Both the position numbers and the translations under genes were made by a program. The notes under the pieces were generated by a model, which did not search any database, was not told the origin of the DNA, and saw only the letters and a program-made list of their open reading frames with translations. From the NCBI GenBank assembly GCA_034506335.1, contig JAPDPR010000005.1:1-64000 (forward strand): a stretch of DNA of 64,000 nt, given 5' to 3'. Numbering within the stretch: the stretch's first letter is position 1; each line of letters begins with the position of its first letter. This document shows, piece after piece, positions 1 through 9,342 of this stretch. Origin of the DNA: a candidate division KSB1 bacterium (GTDB taxonomy: Bacteria; Zhuqueibacterota; Zhuqueibacteria; JANLFK01; Oleimicrobiaceae).

Positions 1-110
1 GCCACCACACGGTCACGGTAGATGCCAGCACCCTCCCCAGTGGTGTGTACTTCTATAGACTCGAAGCGGGCACGTTCACTGCTCTCCGCAAGGCCGCGCT
101 CCTCAAGTAG
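1..110 (+). CDS. C-terminal end of a type IX secretion-sorted protein (partial)
   Basis: The reading frame starting at base 3 is open from the window edge to the TAG at 108-110. It encodes about 35 residues containing LPSGVYFYRLEAG and ending in ALRKAALLK. This is the last third of the Por/type IX secretion C-terminal sorting domain, which is cleaved as the cargo crosses the outer membrane. The same ending recurs in the proteins ending at 9157, 13083 and 16251. The passenger domain lies outside the window, so its function cannot be told. Confidence 0.85.
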   Translation, partial: HHTVTVDASTLPSGVYFYRLEAGTFTALRKAALLK

Positions 111-133
111 CCGGGAACACGAAGAGAGAATTT

Positions 134-164
134 GGCACCAGGCGCCCGCGTGGCGCCTGGTGCC
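134..164 (+). terminator. Strong hairpin after the sorting-domain gene
   Basis: A perfect 13-bp inverted repeat (GGCACCAGGCGCC, loop CGCGT, GGCGCCTGGTGCC) starts 24 bases after the upstream stop codon. It is followed by GCTTTGCCCC rather than a clean U run, so it is a terminator-like hairpin and not a textbook intrinsic terminator. Confidence 0.5.
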
Positions 165-413
165 GCTTTGCCCCACCGCCGTAAATTCTTCTTGACACAG
201 AGGAGAAATTTTCGCACATTTTTGTAGCGGCGTCACCACGGGTGAGGGAAGGACACCGATTCTCCCAAGAGGTGACCCTGAGCATCCGCGACTCATCGTT
301 CCCGGTCTGCCCAGTGCGCCCATTATCCTGTCGCGCATGCGCCAAAGTCTGACCTCTCTCGAGTGCTCCGCTCGACAGACGCCGGCACCTTTCCCAGCTC
401 CGAGACCTGCGCA
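165..413. other. Leader/promoter region of the sigma factor gene
   Basis: No convincing gene lies here; open frames on either strand lack family resemblance. A TTGACA box is visible at about 193-198, followed 17 bases later by CACATT, a weak -10 candidate. The region probably carries the promoter of the downstream sigma factor operon, but no sure site can be named. Confidence 0.35.
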
Positions 414-1271
414 ATGAGCGAGGAACTCTTCCTCCGCCTCCTCGACGAAGATGATTGCCAGGCGTGGCAGTTCTTCGTCACCACCTACTCGCGGTTTGTC
501 CTGCGGATTGTCGGTCACTTTGTCACCGACTATGACGACAAGATGGATGCGTTCCTTTTTGTGTGTCAAGGGCTGGCTGCCAACCGCCTGAAACGCCTCA
601 AGGGGTTCAGAAAGGACCCCGACGTTCCCTGCAAGTTCACCACCTGGCTCGTCCCGGTGGTCCGCAATTTGGTCATCGATTGGTTCCGGCACAAGAGGGG
701 GCGGAAGCGCCTCAGCAAGGCGGTGGCCGCGCTTCCTCCGCCGGCGCAGTGGGTCTTCAGGTACTGCTTTCAGCTCGGGTACGCTCCGGCAGAGGCCTTC
801 GAGCTCATTCGGCAACGCCACGCACCCACTGTGCGCTTTGACGAAGTACGGGCTGCCATAGGTCAAATCCGAGAGGCGCTTGGCGGGAGCAGAGTGTGGG
901 AAGTTCTACAGGCATCCCAACGAGGCGCCCCCATGCTGCCAGCCGAAAGTGGCGTGGGCGAAGAAGAACGGGCGGGTGTGGAGCTAACTGACGGACAGCC
1001 TCCCCCCGACGCTCAGGCGGACAGAGAGCAGCTGCGCGCGGTGTTACACCGCCTGATTGAGGAACTCCCTCCGCAGGAAAAATTGCTCCTCCGCCTGCGG
1101 TTCGACGAGGGGCTCTCGCCAGCCGAGATTGCTGGGCTCCTCCGGTATCCGCATGTACGGGTTGTTTACCAAGGGATTAGGCAAGCCGTACACCATCTGC
1201 GCGTACGACTGCGCAAGGAGGGGTGGAAATCTGATGACTTTGCTGCTCTGACACAAGAAACGCCACCCTAA
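414..1271 (+). CDS. Sigma-70 family (ECF-like) RNA polymerase sigma factor
   Basis: Encodes 285 residues from ATG 414; an in-frame GTG at 363 is also possible, and neither has a clear ribosome site. Residues about 10-100 resemble sigma region 2, with the core/-10 binding helix FTTWLVPVVRNLVIDWFR followed by a basic stretch. Residues about 215-270 resemble region 4, the helix-turn-helix that reads the -35 box (LPPQEKLLLRLRFDEGLSPAEIA). About 110 residues separate the two, much longer than in standard ECF factors (about 190 residues in total). The gene sits just ahead of a zinc-finger membrane protein and a CHAT protease, the usual place for a sigma factor held by its cognate anti-sigma factor. 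Which promoters it reads is unknown. Confidence 0.75.
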   Translation: MSEELFLRLLDEDDCQAWQFFVTTYSRFVLRIVGHFVTDYDDKMDAFLFVCQGLAANRLKRLKGFRKDPDVPCKFTTWLVPVVRNLVIDWFRHKRGRKRLSKAVAALPPPAQWVFRYCFQLGYAPAEAFELIRQRHAPTVRFDEVRAAIGQIREALGGSRVWEVLQASQRGAPMLPAESGVGEEERAGVELTDGQPPPDAQADREQLRAVLHRLIEELPPQEKLLLRLRFDEGLSPAEIAGLLRYPHVRVVYQGIRQAVHHLRVRLRKEGWKSDDFAALTQETPP

Positions 1272-1340
1272 TTCTTTGGTTCTGTCCGTTCAATACATTT
1301 GCAAAGCGGTTAGTTGGCTAACAGAGGAAGGTAACAGCCC

Positions 1341-2198
1341 ATGCCTCACTTGACGATACATCAGCTCCTGGAGTTGCAGGAGCTGGGTGGGAGCAAAGCC
1401 TTGGCAACCGAGGCCGCAGAGCACCTTCAACGGTGTGGTCGATGTCGAGAGCTCTACCTTCTTCTGAATGCGATCGCCACACAATGGTCAAGAAGCGACC
1501 GGAGAGAGTTTCTGCAGGCCGGCCGAACTTGTTTGAAAGAGGCCGAAGTCGCCTCCTACTTGGAGGGCGAAAGCGAGTCCCAACGCCACGCCGTGGAAGA
1601 GCACTTGCTTTCGTGCCGGCGCTGCCTGCATGCGGTGCTCGATTCGTACCGATTGCTCCACGCGCCGGCGAGCGGCGAACCGGAAGAGGTGCCTGTCTGG
1701 GCGCTTCGGAAAGCACAGGCGATGGTGCGCCCCAAGTTTGGTCAACGACTACGACACCTCCTCGCGGGCTGGCGTGGAGCATTCACGAACGTGCCGGTCG
1801 GGTGGCGATGGGCTGGAGCTGCGGCAACCCTGATCGCGCTAGTCGCATTGACCAGCGTGCTCGGCCCCCTGTCGCCCAAGCAGATTGCACGCCGCGGACA
1901 AGTGGCAAGTGGACAATTGAAGCTTTATGCGCCACGGTCCACCGCATGGGTGCAGCCAGAAGAGCTCCGCTTTCGATGGCAAGCGATATCGAAAGCGCGA
2001 GAGTATCGAGTCGTGGTCTTGGACGCAATAGGCGACACCACATGGACCGTGCTGAGCACGCGTGCGGAGGCGGTGCCACCTCCTGGGATGGTGGAGTTTC
2101 GGGTCGGCGCGACGTATTTCTGGACCGTGGAGGCACACCTTGAGGACGGTTCTGCCGTTTCTTCCGGGCTCGGTTGTTTTGGCATAACGTCGAAGTAG
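1341..2198 (+). CDS. Zinc-finger (zf-HC2) membrane anti-sigma factor
   Basis: 285 residues; ATG 1341 follows an AGAGGAAGG ribosome site. Two HxxxCxxC zinc-finger motifs are visible: H28-C32-C35, and H88-C92-C95 with C64 as a likely extra ligand. This is the fold by which anti-sigma factors clamp their sigma factor. One membrane helix lies at about 157-174, rich in Ala, Leu and Val. The remaining about 110 residues should lie outside the cytoplasm and look like a beta-sandwich (FRWQAISKAREYRVVV, YFWTVEA), possibly fibronectin-III-like. Adjacent to the sigma factor gene (69 bp gap) and 17 bp before the CHAT gene, it is the presumed sensor and inhibitor of the sigma factor. Confidence 0.75.
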   Translation: MPHLTIHQLLELQELGGSKALATEAAEHLQRCGRCRELYLLLNAIATQWSRSDRREFLQAGRTCLKEAEVASYLEGESESQRHAVEEHLLSCRRCLHAVLDSYRLLHAPASGEPEEVPVWALRKAQAMVRPKFGQRLRHLLAGWRGAFTNVPVGWRWAGAAATLIALVALTSVLGPLSPKQIARRGQVASGQLKLYAPRSTAWVQPEELRFRWQAISKAREYRVVVLDAIGDTTWTVLSTRAEAVPPPGMVEFRVGATYFWTVEAHLEDGSAVSSGLGCFGITSK

Positions 2199-2215
2199 TT
2201 GGCTGAGGGGCACCC

Positions 2216-4588
2216 ATGTGGCGATGCGGGCCTGCATCGCTCCTGTTGCTGCTCACGGCTCTCGGCTGGAGCCAGGGCATAGAGCAGGGATTCGTGGAGG
2301 ACTTTGCTGGGCGGCGATTGGGGCCTGCCTGGCATGTCATCCGATGGACAGGGTCACCGTGGTCCTACCATGTGCCGTCACAGTTCTCCCTGACTGAGCA
2401 CCCAGGACATCTCCGTTTTCGGCTGGGCGCCATGGTGATGGATTCACCCCAACCTTCTTTCGCTGGCTATTGGTACTACCCTTCTCTTTCACTCCGGCGC
2501 CGCATTCACGGCACTTCCTGGGGTTGTTTGATCAAGGTCACCTACTTCTTACCCCTGGCGAACATGCGCGAGTTCTACACTGACATCCGCTTTGGGTCGC
2601 CAGACCACCCTGGTCTCTTGTTGCGCTTCCTACGCAGCCGCGACATTGAGCCGCAGTTCGACGTCCACACGGTGACCATTTCCGGCGCTGAGCAGTCCCT
2701 TCAGGCCTCCATATTGCACGCGGAGGATCGCTGGGACAGGGAGGTTTTTACCTACTACTATCGGGTGGTGCGAGAAGATAGGACACTGACCGTGCAATGG
2801 AGCGCCGACGGGAGCTCCTACGCTACCGCTCTGGTCTTCACCATGGCTTCGGAGCTGACAAGGGAACAGTGGATATCGATAAGCGGTTCGGCCTGGTTCA
2901 CGCCTTCCGGCTCTTACGCCGACTATGACTACGTGGCGGTGGTGCCAGCGGGCCAGCTATACTCCTCGGAGGTGGCACTGCCCGAACAGGTGGTCTGCGC
3001 GGAGGAACCACGTCTTGGCACTCGGACACACACCTCTATTAGCACGCGCCTTGCGCACCTCGAGCGGTTGGTCAAAGAAACCGAGGAGGTGACGCCGCAC
3101 CTCATCGATGATGAATTCAAAGCTCGTTTTGTGGCGAGCAGAATGTGGGTTTATGAACAGGTTATGGCGGTCCTATGGGAGCTTCACCAGCGCTACCCAC
3201 ACAAGGGCTATCAGCGAGAGGCCTTCCGGTATGCGGAGCGGGCAAAAGCTCGTGCCTTCTTGCAACTTCTGGCCGAAGGCAAAGTGCACGCGCACGACGA
3301 GGTATCCTCCGGCCTGACAGCCCGTCAGCACCAATTGCTGGAACGCCTTGCAGAATTGGAGGAGCGTCTTTCCAGAAAGGACCTTTCCGAGGGCCACAAA
3401 CGCAGCGCCGCACAGGAACTTTCCCAAACGATTGCCGGACTGGGTAATCTGCGCAGTGAGCTCGCGCATGAGAATCCCCGCTACGCCCAACTCCTGTATC
3501 CTGAACCATTACCCATGGACGCCCTCCAGGGGGACCTGCCCGAGCGTGCGGTCTTTCTCCAATTCTTCCTCGGCGACCAACGTTCCTACCTTTGGGCAGT
3601 CACGCGCGATACAGTATTGATGTACGCACTGCCTTCCCGCGGTGACATCGAGCGGCACGCGGCGTTTTACGTCGACCTGCTATCGGCAACGCCTCCTATT
3701 GCGAGTTGGGCAGAGGCAGGGCACCACCTCTTCTGCGAGCTTTTCGGACAGCTCCCGCGCGAAATGCTGCGAGAGAGGCACCTCATCATTGCGCCGGACG
3801 GGGTACTCAACTACCTTCCCTTTGGCGCACTGCTGATTCAGACGCCGGACTACTTTCTTGCCAATGACTGTGCCATCTCCTATGCTCCCTCCGCTTCAGC
3901 CCGGCACATGCTGCGCCAATGGTACGACGAGCGCCCTGGCAGCTGGCAATACCAGATTGTCGCTTTGGGGGACCCGGAGCTCCCGCGCCAGACCTGGGAG
4001 TCTGCCTCCTCGTTCAACCTCAAGAGGCTCAAGCACGCGCGTCACGAGGTGAAACGGGTTGCCAGACTTTTCCCGCAGCACACGGCTTTGGCGAGAGTGG
4101 GGCACGATGCTAACGAGAGCTTTGCCAAAGGCCAGCAAGTCCGCCATGCACGATTCGTTCACTTTGCTACCCATTCCGTGCTGGACGAAACGGTGCTTTG
4201 CCGCTCGGGTCTGCTGCTTGCGCCGGACAAGGAGGCCGGCGAGGACGGCCACCTGCGCATGAGCGAGGTCTTTGACTTGCGGCTTGACGCAGAGCTGGTG
4301 GTTCTCTCGGCGTGCCAGACGGCGCGCGGCCGACTGTTCCGCGGCGAAGGGGTCCGTGGCTTGACAAGCGCCTTTCTCTACGCCGGGGCATCCTCCGTGC
4401 TTGTAAGCCTCTGGAACGTGGACGATCGCTCCACCCAGAGGCTGATGGAGGCTTTCTACCGCCATCTAGCCCAAGGAGTGACCAAGGCCGATGCCCTCCA
4501 CAGGGCCCAGACGGAACTGCGGCGGGACAAGGCCTATGCCCACCCCTTCTACTGGGCCCCCTTTGTCTTGATCGGCGACGAGCGATAG
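2216..4588 (+). CDS. Exported CHAT-domain (caspase-like) protease
   Basis: 790 residues. A signal peptide occupies residues 1-20 (LLLLLTALGWSQ). Residues about 25-245 form a beta-rich domain that resembles a concanavalin/LamG-like module. Residues about 275-430 are helical and TPR-like. The C-terminal third is a CHAT domain with the catalytic dyad in view: His653 in HFATHS and Cys700 in SACQT, followed by the typical GLTSAFLYAGA and SLWNVDD stretches and the ending FYWAPFVLIGD. CHAT enzymes are relatives of caspases and separases. Here the signal peptide puts the enzyme outside the cytoplasm, which is unusual for characterised CHAT proteases. It is the third gene of the sigma/anti-sigma cassette and is followed by a strong terminator, so it is the likely effector or sensor partner. 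The substrate is unknown. Confidence 0.85.
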   Translation: MWRCGPASLLLLLTALGWSQGIEQGFVEDFAGRRLGPAWHVIRWTGSPWSYHVPSQFSLTEHPGHLRFRLGAMVMDSPQPSFAGYWYYPSLSLRRRIHGTSWGCLIKVTYFLPLANMREFYTDIRFGSPDHPGLLLRFLRSRDIEPQFDVHTVTISGAEQSLQASILHAEDRWDREVFTYYYRVVREDRTLTVQWSADGSSYATALVFTMASELTREQWISISGSAWFTPSGSYADYDYVAVVPAGQLYSSEVALPEQVVCAEEPRLGTRTHTSISTRLAHLERLVKETEEVTPHLIDDEFKARFVASRMWVYEQVMAVLWELHQRYPHKGYQREAFRYAERAKARAFLQLLAEGKVHAHDEVSSGLTARQHQLLERLAELEERLSRKDLSEGHKRSAAQELSQTIAGLGNLRSELAHENPRYAQLLYPEPLPMDALQGDLPERAVFLQFFLGDQRSYLWAVTRDTVLMYALPSRGDIERHAAFYVDLLSATPPIASWAEAGHHLFCELFGQLPREMLRERHLIIAPDGVLNYLPFGALLIQTPDYFLANDCAISYAPSASARHMLRQWYDERPGSWQYQIVALGDPELPRQTWESASSFNLKRLKHARHEVKRVARLFPQHTALARVGHDANESFAKGQQVRHARFVHFATHSVLDETVLCRSGLLLAPDKEAGEDGHLRMSEVFDLRLDAELVVLSACQTARGRLFRGEGVRGLTSAFLYAGASSVLVSLWNVDDRSTQRLMEAFYRHLAQGVTKADALHRAQTELRRDKAYAHPFYWAPFVLIGDER

Positions 4589-4605
4589 GGAACACTCGCG
4601 CAGTG

Positions 4606-4643
4606 AAAAGGGCAGCCGGATCTCCCGCTGCCCTTTTCTTTTT
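4606..4643 (+). terminator. Rho-independent terminator after the CHAT gene
   Basis: A perfect 11-bp stem (AAAAGGGCAGC ... GCTGCCCTTTT, 10-base loop) is followed by TTTTCTTTTT. It closes the sigma/anti-sigma/CHAT unit and separates it from the next secretory gene. Confidence 0.9.
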
Positions 4644-4717
4644 GCGCAAATTTTCTGCGTTTGTCCGTTTTATCAGTCTGGAAGCACACACAACCGGTTA
4701 GCAAGAAGGAGCACAAG

Positions 4718-7700
4718 ATGAACCACCGCCATGGTTCCCTATCCGTCTCCGCGGTGCTCGTACTTTTCATCGTCGCGTGGGTGCTCCTCATTGTGAGCAC
4801 CTCTCGCGCACAAGTGACAAGCACCGTAACGGTACCCGGCGATGCCTCCTTCCGGTCTTACGGGTATGGTGGGTTATTTTGCGGACCGGGTGGGGCACCT
4901 GTGGACGTGGGTCTCAATCTCAGTGGTCTCGACACCTGTATGGTCGCGATATCCGCCAGTGGCTCAGTGGTGGCTGCAGGGCAAGCCTCCCACAATCCGG
5001 ACGGAATGATCCTCAGCGGCACCTACCGAGCGGCGGGGGGCGTCACCTATGGCCCAGGGAGCTGCGTGCCCGGCAGCAAAGCAGCGCGGGGTCTCCCGGT
5101 TCCCTCTGGGTGTTTTGGCAGCCTGATAGGCCTGTTTGTCGGTGAGAAACTTGAAGCCCTTGGGAGACCCTTTCAAGTGGGCTCGTCGGCCGAGCTCTCC
5201 ATCCCAAAGGGGGCACGGCGGCTGCTCCTTGCCGTTAATGACGACGGCTACTGTGACAATGGAGGGGCCTTTCAGGTCACCGCTCAGCTGCAAGCGAGAG
5301 AACTGCTCTTTTCACCCTTGGGAATGCTGCGCGCCATCACGGGGCAGGTGTGGCTCAGCGGTTTCGGAGCCATGAGCGGAACGCCCGCCTACCACAAGGA
5401 CAGAATCGCAACCGGGGCGAATGGCTCTGCACAAGCCGATCTCTCCAATGGCTACCAGGTCCGTACGGCAAGTTCCACTGACTTCACCTTAGAGATCTCT
5501 GCCTCGGCAGCATGTGAGCTCCAAACGCGTGGAAAAATGAACAAAGGGGAGGGGTTCTTCAAGAGATTGAAGAGGCTCCTCCGCCCGCCAAGCAAGTTTG
5601 AGATCCACACGCCTACTTGCGTCTTGGGGGTGAGAGGCACGGCCTTTAGCGTCTCGGTGGACTCGACTGGCCCCAGCACGGTGGTCACCGTGTTCGAGGA
5701 TACCGTGGACATCCTCAGCTCAAGTGACGGCGAAGTGCTTGCTACCTTATGGGCCACCGGCGACGGTCATTGCCAGCGGGCAGTCATCGACAGTGCAGGC
5801 GTAGTCCATGGCCCCGTGTGGGTCGATGGCGACAGCGCCGACTACTCCTTTCCCCCATACCAGGAGGTACCACCCGACACGCTTCCGCCCGAACTCTTCG
5901 GACTCACGGACCAAATCCTGCCAGGAGGGACGATCAGGCTCGGCGGTAGGGTGCGTGACGACCTTGCTCCTGCCTGTCGTGTCTATGTCACGGCGCGGCC
6001 GGGGAGATACGAGAACGTGCTCCAGCCGGTGGCTCTGACCGGCCCTAACGAACTCGGCGAGTTCAGCCTTGAGGTCACCCTCATGGATGGCAGCCGACCG
6101 GCGTCCGTCCTCTTGGCGATCTCAGATCCAGCCCACAACGTCGCCTGGCACGATCTCCAGGTCCCATTAGCCCGACACACGTGGTTCGTGGACAGCGCCA
6201 ACGTCTCCGGCATAGAGGATGGTTCCGCTGAGCACCCATTCAACACTGTCCAGGAGGGGATCAACGCCGCCGGCCTCGGCGACACTGTGCGGGTCGCCGC
6301 GGGCACTTACCGCGAGCACCTCGAGGTAGGCTGGGACAGCGATGTGACGCTTGTTGGGGCCGGCCCCAGCCGGACCGTCGTCTGGCCTCAGACCTACGCG
6401 GGGGCCGCGTTGAGGGTTGGCGAGCAATCCAAGGTCGCGGTGCAAGGGATGGCCTTTCACGGGGCCGATTGCGCTATTGACCTCGGGAAGAAAGCTGGCT
6501 TGCGCCTCGAGAACTTTCTGATAGAGTACTGCAGGCGCGGTTTGAACACCTCGGGTATTGATGCAGAAATCGACGCGCGGAGAGGGAGAATCTCCCACTG
6601 CCAGATCGGCGTACACGGCGGCGAACATCTTCCAATCCGGCTCACCAACATACTCTTCGAACGCATTGGACTGGACCATGCTGGCGACGCAGGGGTCGTC
6701 GCTGACGGAACGGTGGAGATTGTCAACTGCACCTTTGGGGAACACTACGGGGAGGACTATTCTGTGCCGGCAATTGAGATTCTTAATGGACCAGTCACTA
6801 TCCGCAACACCATCATCTGGAATTGCGGCTGGGCAGTGAAAGGGAAAACAGAGGAGTGTCAAGTTGAGTACTCGTGCTTCGGCGGTTTGGAGCATGTCCC
6901 GGGTGCTTACTACAGAGATTGCTCCCAAGGCGGCACAAATCTCCCTTATGGCACAAACCCGCTGTTTGTCGCTCCTCACTATCCCGACTATGATTATCAC
7001 CTGCTCCCCACCAGTCCTTGCATCGATGCCGGCGATCCGAGTGACGACTACTCCCTGGAACCGGAGCCAAATGGCGGGCGCATTGATATGGGCGCCTACG
7101 GCAATACAGCCGAGGCCACACCGAGCGGTTTGGGTGCTGTACTCTTTTTGCCGGACACTTCTGTTCAGTCTGGGGCATCCATTGGCATCCCAGTCACTGT
7201 TTCCACGGACTCCTCCATTGCATTGGCTCAATTCGTAATCGACTTCGACTCTGCATGCGTGGCCTTCGTAGGCGCACAAGTGGGAGCCGACGCTCCTGGA
7301 TTTGCGGTGAGTTCGGTCAATGACAATTTGCCGTTTGCGCCCGAGGGATATGGGCCGCTCAACAAGAACGTGCTCGTGCAGATTTCAGGCGGCGGCGCTG
7401 CATGCTTCTCTGGCTCAGAAAAGCGCGTCGTTCTTCTTCAGTTCACCGTGCTGGGAGCACCAGGATGGATGACCTGGCTCCGCTTTGACACGAGGCCCTC
7501 CCACTGCTTCCTGACTACCTCGAACCTGAAGGACATAGGCGCAGGAAACATCCGTTTCCGGCACGGCTCCGTTTCTGTGCTGAATGAGTACGCCATTTCC
7601 GGGCAGGTATCCTACTGTACTTCCGCCAGGCCCGTGCCACAAGCGCAGGTGCTGCTCGATGGTCAGGTCGTGGCAACCACGGACTATGCGGGCAACTACC

Positions 7701-9157
7701 TCATCCCGACACTGCTCGCGGGCACCTACTCTCTTAATGTTCAGAAACATGGCGACCTGCGCGGTGCCATATCTGGAGCCGACGCACTGGCCTTGTTACG
7801 ACATCTTGCTTTCTTGCCGCCCCCTTTGAACCAGTGCCAGCTGCGCGCCGGAGACCTCACGGGGGACGGAAACATCTCTGGAGCCGACGCCATCGCATTG
7901 CTGCGGTACCTGGCCTTCTTCACCACTGGCACCGGCCGCGCGGGCATCTGGGTTTTCGAACCTGATGCGGCTCTTGTTTCGGGCCCGCCAGACACACGAC
8001 AGGAGTTTGTGGCCAATCTTCTGGGGGACGTAACCCAGAATTGGGCCTCCTCGCCCACAGGCCTGGAGCGAATCAGCCCCCTGGCATCCGAAACGTCCCT
8101 TCCCACTGAAAGTGAAAACGTGGGCGCGCAGTGGACCACTAAAGCGAAGGTGATTTTGCCAGACACAACCATCGTGCCTGGCTCGAAGGTAGCCCTGCCG
8201 ATTCTTGTGACCACCGATTCGGTCATCGCCCTCGCTCAGTTTGTTATCAACTACGACTCCACGGCCATAAGAGTCGACAGCGTGCGCGTAGGGCGCAACG
8301 CCGCAAACTTTTTCCTGCGCTCGAACACTTCCTTGCCTTTTTCTGCTTCGTTCCCCAATGGCAAGAACCTCCTGGTGCAAGTCTGGTCAGCAGACCCCTC
8401 GCAAGGCTTCACCGGCGACAGCGCCGAAGTAGCCTTGCTTCATATTTCCGGCATAGGAACTGCAGAACAATGGTCCCCTCTGGTGATTGATTCTGAACCA
8501 GAGCGCACCTTTCTGACGACACCAAACCTCTATGACATAAGAGCCGCCGAGATACTGTTCATCCCGGGTCGGGTGAGCCTTCCCGTTGAGCTGATCTCCT
8601 TTCAGGCACAATTTGAGCACAATCGAGTGCGCCTGAACTGGATCGCCGCCGCAGAGCACGGCGCGTTCGCCTACGAGGTTGAACGGAGCCGTGACAACGT
8701 CACTTTCGTCACAATCGGTCGGGTAAATGCTCAGCCATCCGGGCGAGAAGCAACGAGCTACGAGTTCGTCGACTTCGCCGCCGCCTCTGGCGTGACGTAC
8801 TACCGCCTCAAGCAGTTACATCAAGACGGAACGATGAGCTATTCGGCGCCTATCCGGGTTGATATCCCTGCGCCTCGTGCTTTCCAGCTCCACCAGAACT
8901 ACCCGAACCCGTTCAACATGGAGACGACTATTCGCTATGAACTCGCCAGGCGAACGCGCATCGTGCTGATAGTCAGCGATCCCCTGGGGCGTGAGGTGCG
9001 GCGGCTGGTGCAAGATAGCCACGAGCCAGGCTACTACAGCGCTGTGTGGGATGGGAGAGACGATTTCGGGCGCGATTTGCCGAGTGGTGTCTACTTCCTC
9101 CGGCTGTCAGGAGAAGGCTTTGCGCCAATGGTGAGAAAGGCAGCACTTATCAAGTGA
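4718..9157 (+). CDS. FecR / beta-helix / cohesin / dockerin / cohesin surface protein with sorting domain
   Basis: 1479 residues. ATG 4718 is chosen because AGAAGGAG lies just upstream and a signal peptide follows (residues about 1-32). In order: a beta domain to about 200; a FecR-like domain at about 210-360 (CVLGVRGTAFSVS); a right-handed beta-helix with a DUF1565-type start at about 490-800; a first cohesin-like domain at about 805-940; a short carboxypeptidase-regulatory-like fold; a dockerin-type repeat pair at about 1010-1070 (GAISGADALALLRHL, GDGNISGADAIALLRYL); a second cohesin-like domain at about 1145-1290; then a type IX sorting domain (QNYPNPFN, LGREV, SGVYF) ending RKAALIK. It is therefore secreted and anchored on the outer surface. 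Cohesin and dockerin modules bind each other, so self-assembly or scaffolding is a reasonable inference; no catalytic domain is certain. Confidence 0.85.
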   Translation: MNHRHGSLSVSAVLVLFIVAWVLLIVSTSRAQVTSTVTVPGDASFRSYGYGGLFCGPGGAPVDVGLNLSGLDTCMVAISASGSVVAAGQASHNPDGMILSGTYRAAGGVTYGPGSCVPGSKAARGLPVPSGCFGSLIGLFVGEKLEALGRPFQVGSSAELSIPKGARRLLLAVNDDGYCDNGGAFQVTAQLQARELLFSPLGMLRAITGQVWLSGFGAMSGTPAYHKDRIATGANGSAQADLSNGYQVRTASSTDFTLEISASAACELQTRGKMNKGEGFFKRLKRLLRPPSKFEIHTPTCVLGVRGTAFSVSVDSTGPSTVVTVFEDTVDILSSSDGEVLATLWATGDGHCQRAVIDSAGVVHGPVWVDGDSADYSFPPYQEVPPDTLPPELFGLTDQILPGGTIRLGGRVRDDLAPACRVYVTARPGRYENVLQPVALTGPNELGEFSLEVTLMDGSRPASVLLAISDPAHNVAWHDLQVPLARHTWFVDSANVSGIEDGSAEHPFNTVQEGINAAGLGDTVRVAAGTYREHLEVGWDSDVTLVGAGPSRTVVWPQTYAGAALRVGEQSKVAVQGMAFHGADCAIDLGKKAGLRLENFLIEYCRRGLNTSGIDAEIDARRGRISHCQIGVHGGEHLPIRLTNILFERIGLDHAGDAGVVADGTVEIVNCTFGEHYGEDYSVPAIEILNGPVTIRNTIIWNCGWAVKGKTEECQVEYSCFGGLEHVPGAYYRDCSQGGTNLPYGTNPLFVAPHYPDYDYHLLPTSPCIDAGDPSDDYSLEPEPNGGRIDMGAYGNTAEATPSGLGAVLFLPDTSVQSGASIGIPVTVSTDSSIALAQFVIDFDSACVAFVGAQVGADAPGFAVSSVNDNLPFAPEGYGPLNKNVLVQISGGGAACFSGSEKRVVLLQFTVLGAPGWMTWLRFDTRPSHCFLTTSNLKDIGAGNIRFRHGSVSVLNEYAISGQVSYCTSARPVPQAQVLLDGQVVATTDYAGNYLIPTLLAGTYSLNVQKHGDLRGAISGADALALLRHLAFLPPPLNQCQLRAGDLTGDGNISGADAIALLRYLAFFTTGTGRAGIWVFEPDAALVSGPPDTRQEFVANLLGDVTQNWASSPTGLERISPLASETSLPTESENVGAQWTTKAKVILPDTTIVPGSKVALPILVTTDSVIALAQFVINYDSTAIRVDSVRVGRNAANFFLRSNTSLPFSASFPNGKNLLVQVWSADPSQGFTGDSAEVALLHISGIGTAEQWSPLVIDSEPERTFLTTPNLYDIRAAEILFIPGRVSLPVELISFQAQFEHNRVRLNWIAAAEHGAFAYEVERSRDNVTFVTIGRVNAQPSGREATSYEFVDFAAASGVTYYRLKQLHQDGTMSYSAPIRVDIPAPRAFQLHQNYPNPFNMETTIRYELARRTRIVLIVSDPLGREVRRLVQDSHEPGYYSAVWDGRDDFGRDLPSGVYFLRLSGEGFAPMVRKAALIK

Positions 9158-9342
9158 GCAGCGACGCAGCGTCTGCGTCTCCGAGAGTCTCACGTGTCGC
9201 CGACGCCCGAGCTTGCGTCCTGGCAGGCCTTACGGCACCAGAAAATTGACCGAGCAGCATGTCCAAGCCAATAGCATGGCCCCGGGAGGCAACCGTCGGT
9301 ACCATGCATGCAGGGGCGTGAATAAATCATGGAGGTTCTGGG

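Noticed and set aside
1433-2143. A 236-codon frame overlapping the anti-sigma gene
   Set aside because: The overlapping frame has the zinc-finger motifs and membrane helix; this one is Arg-rich noise.
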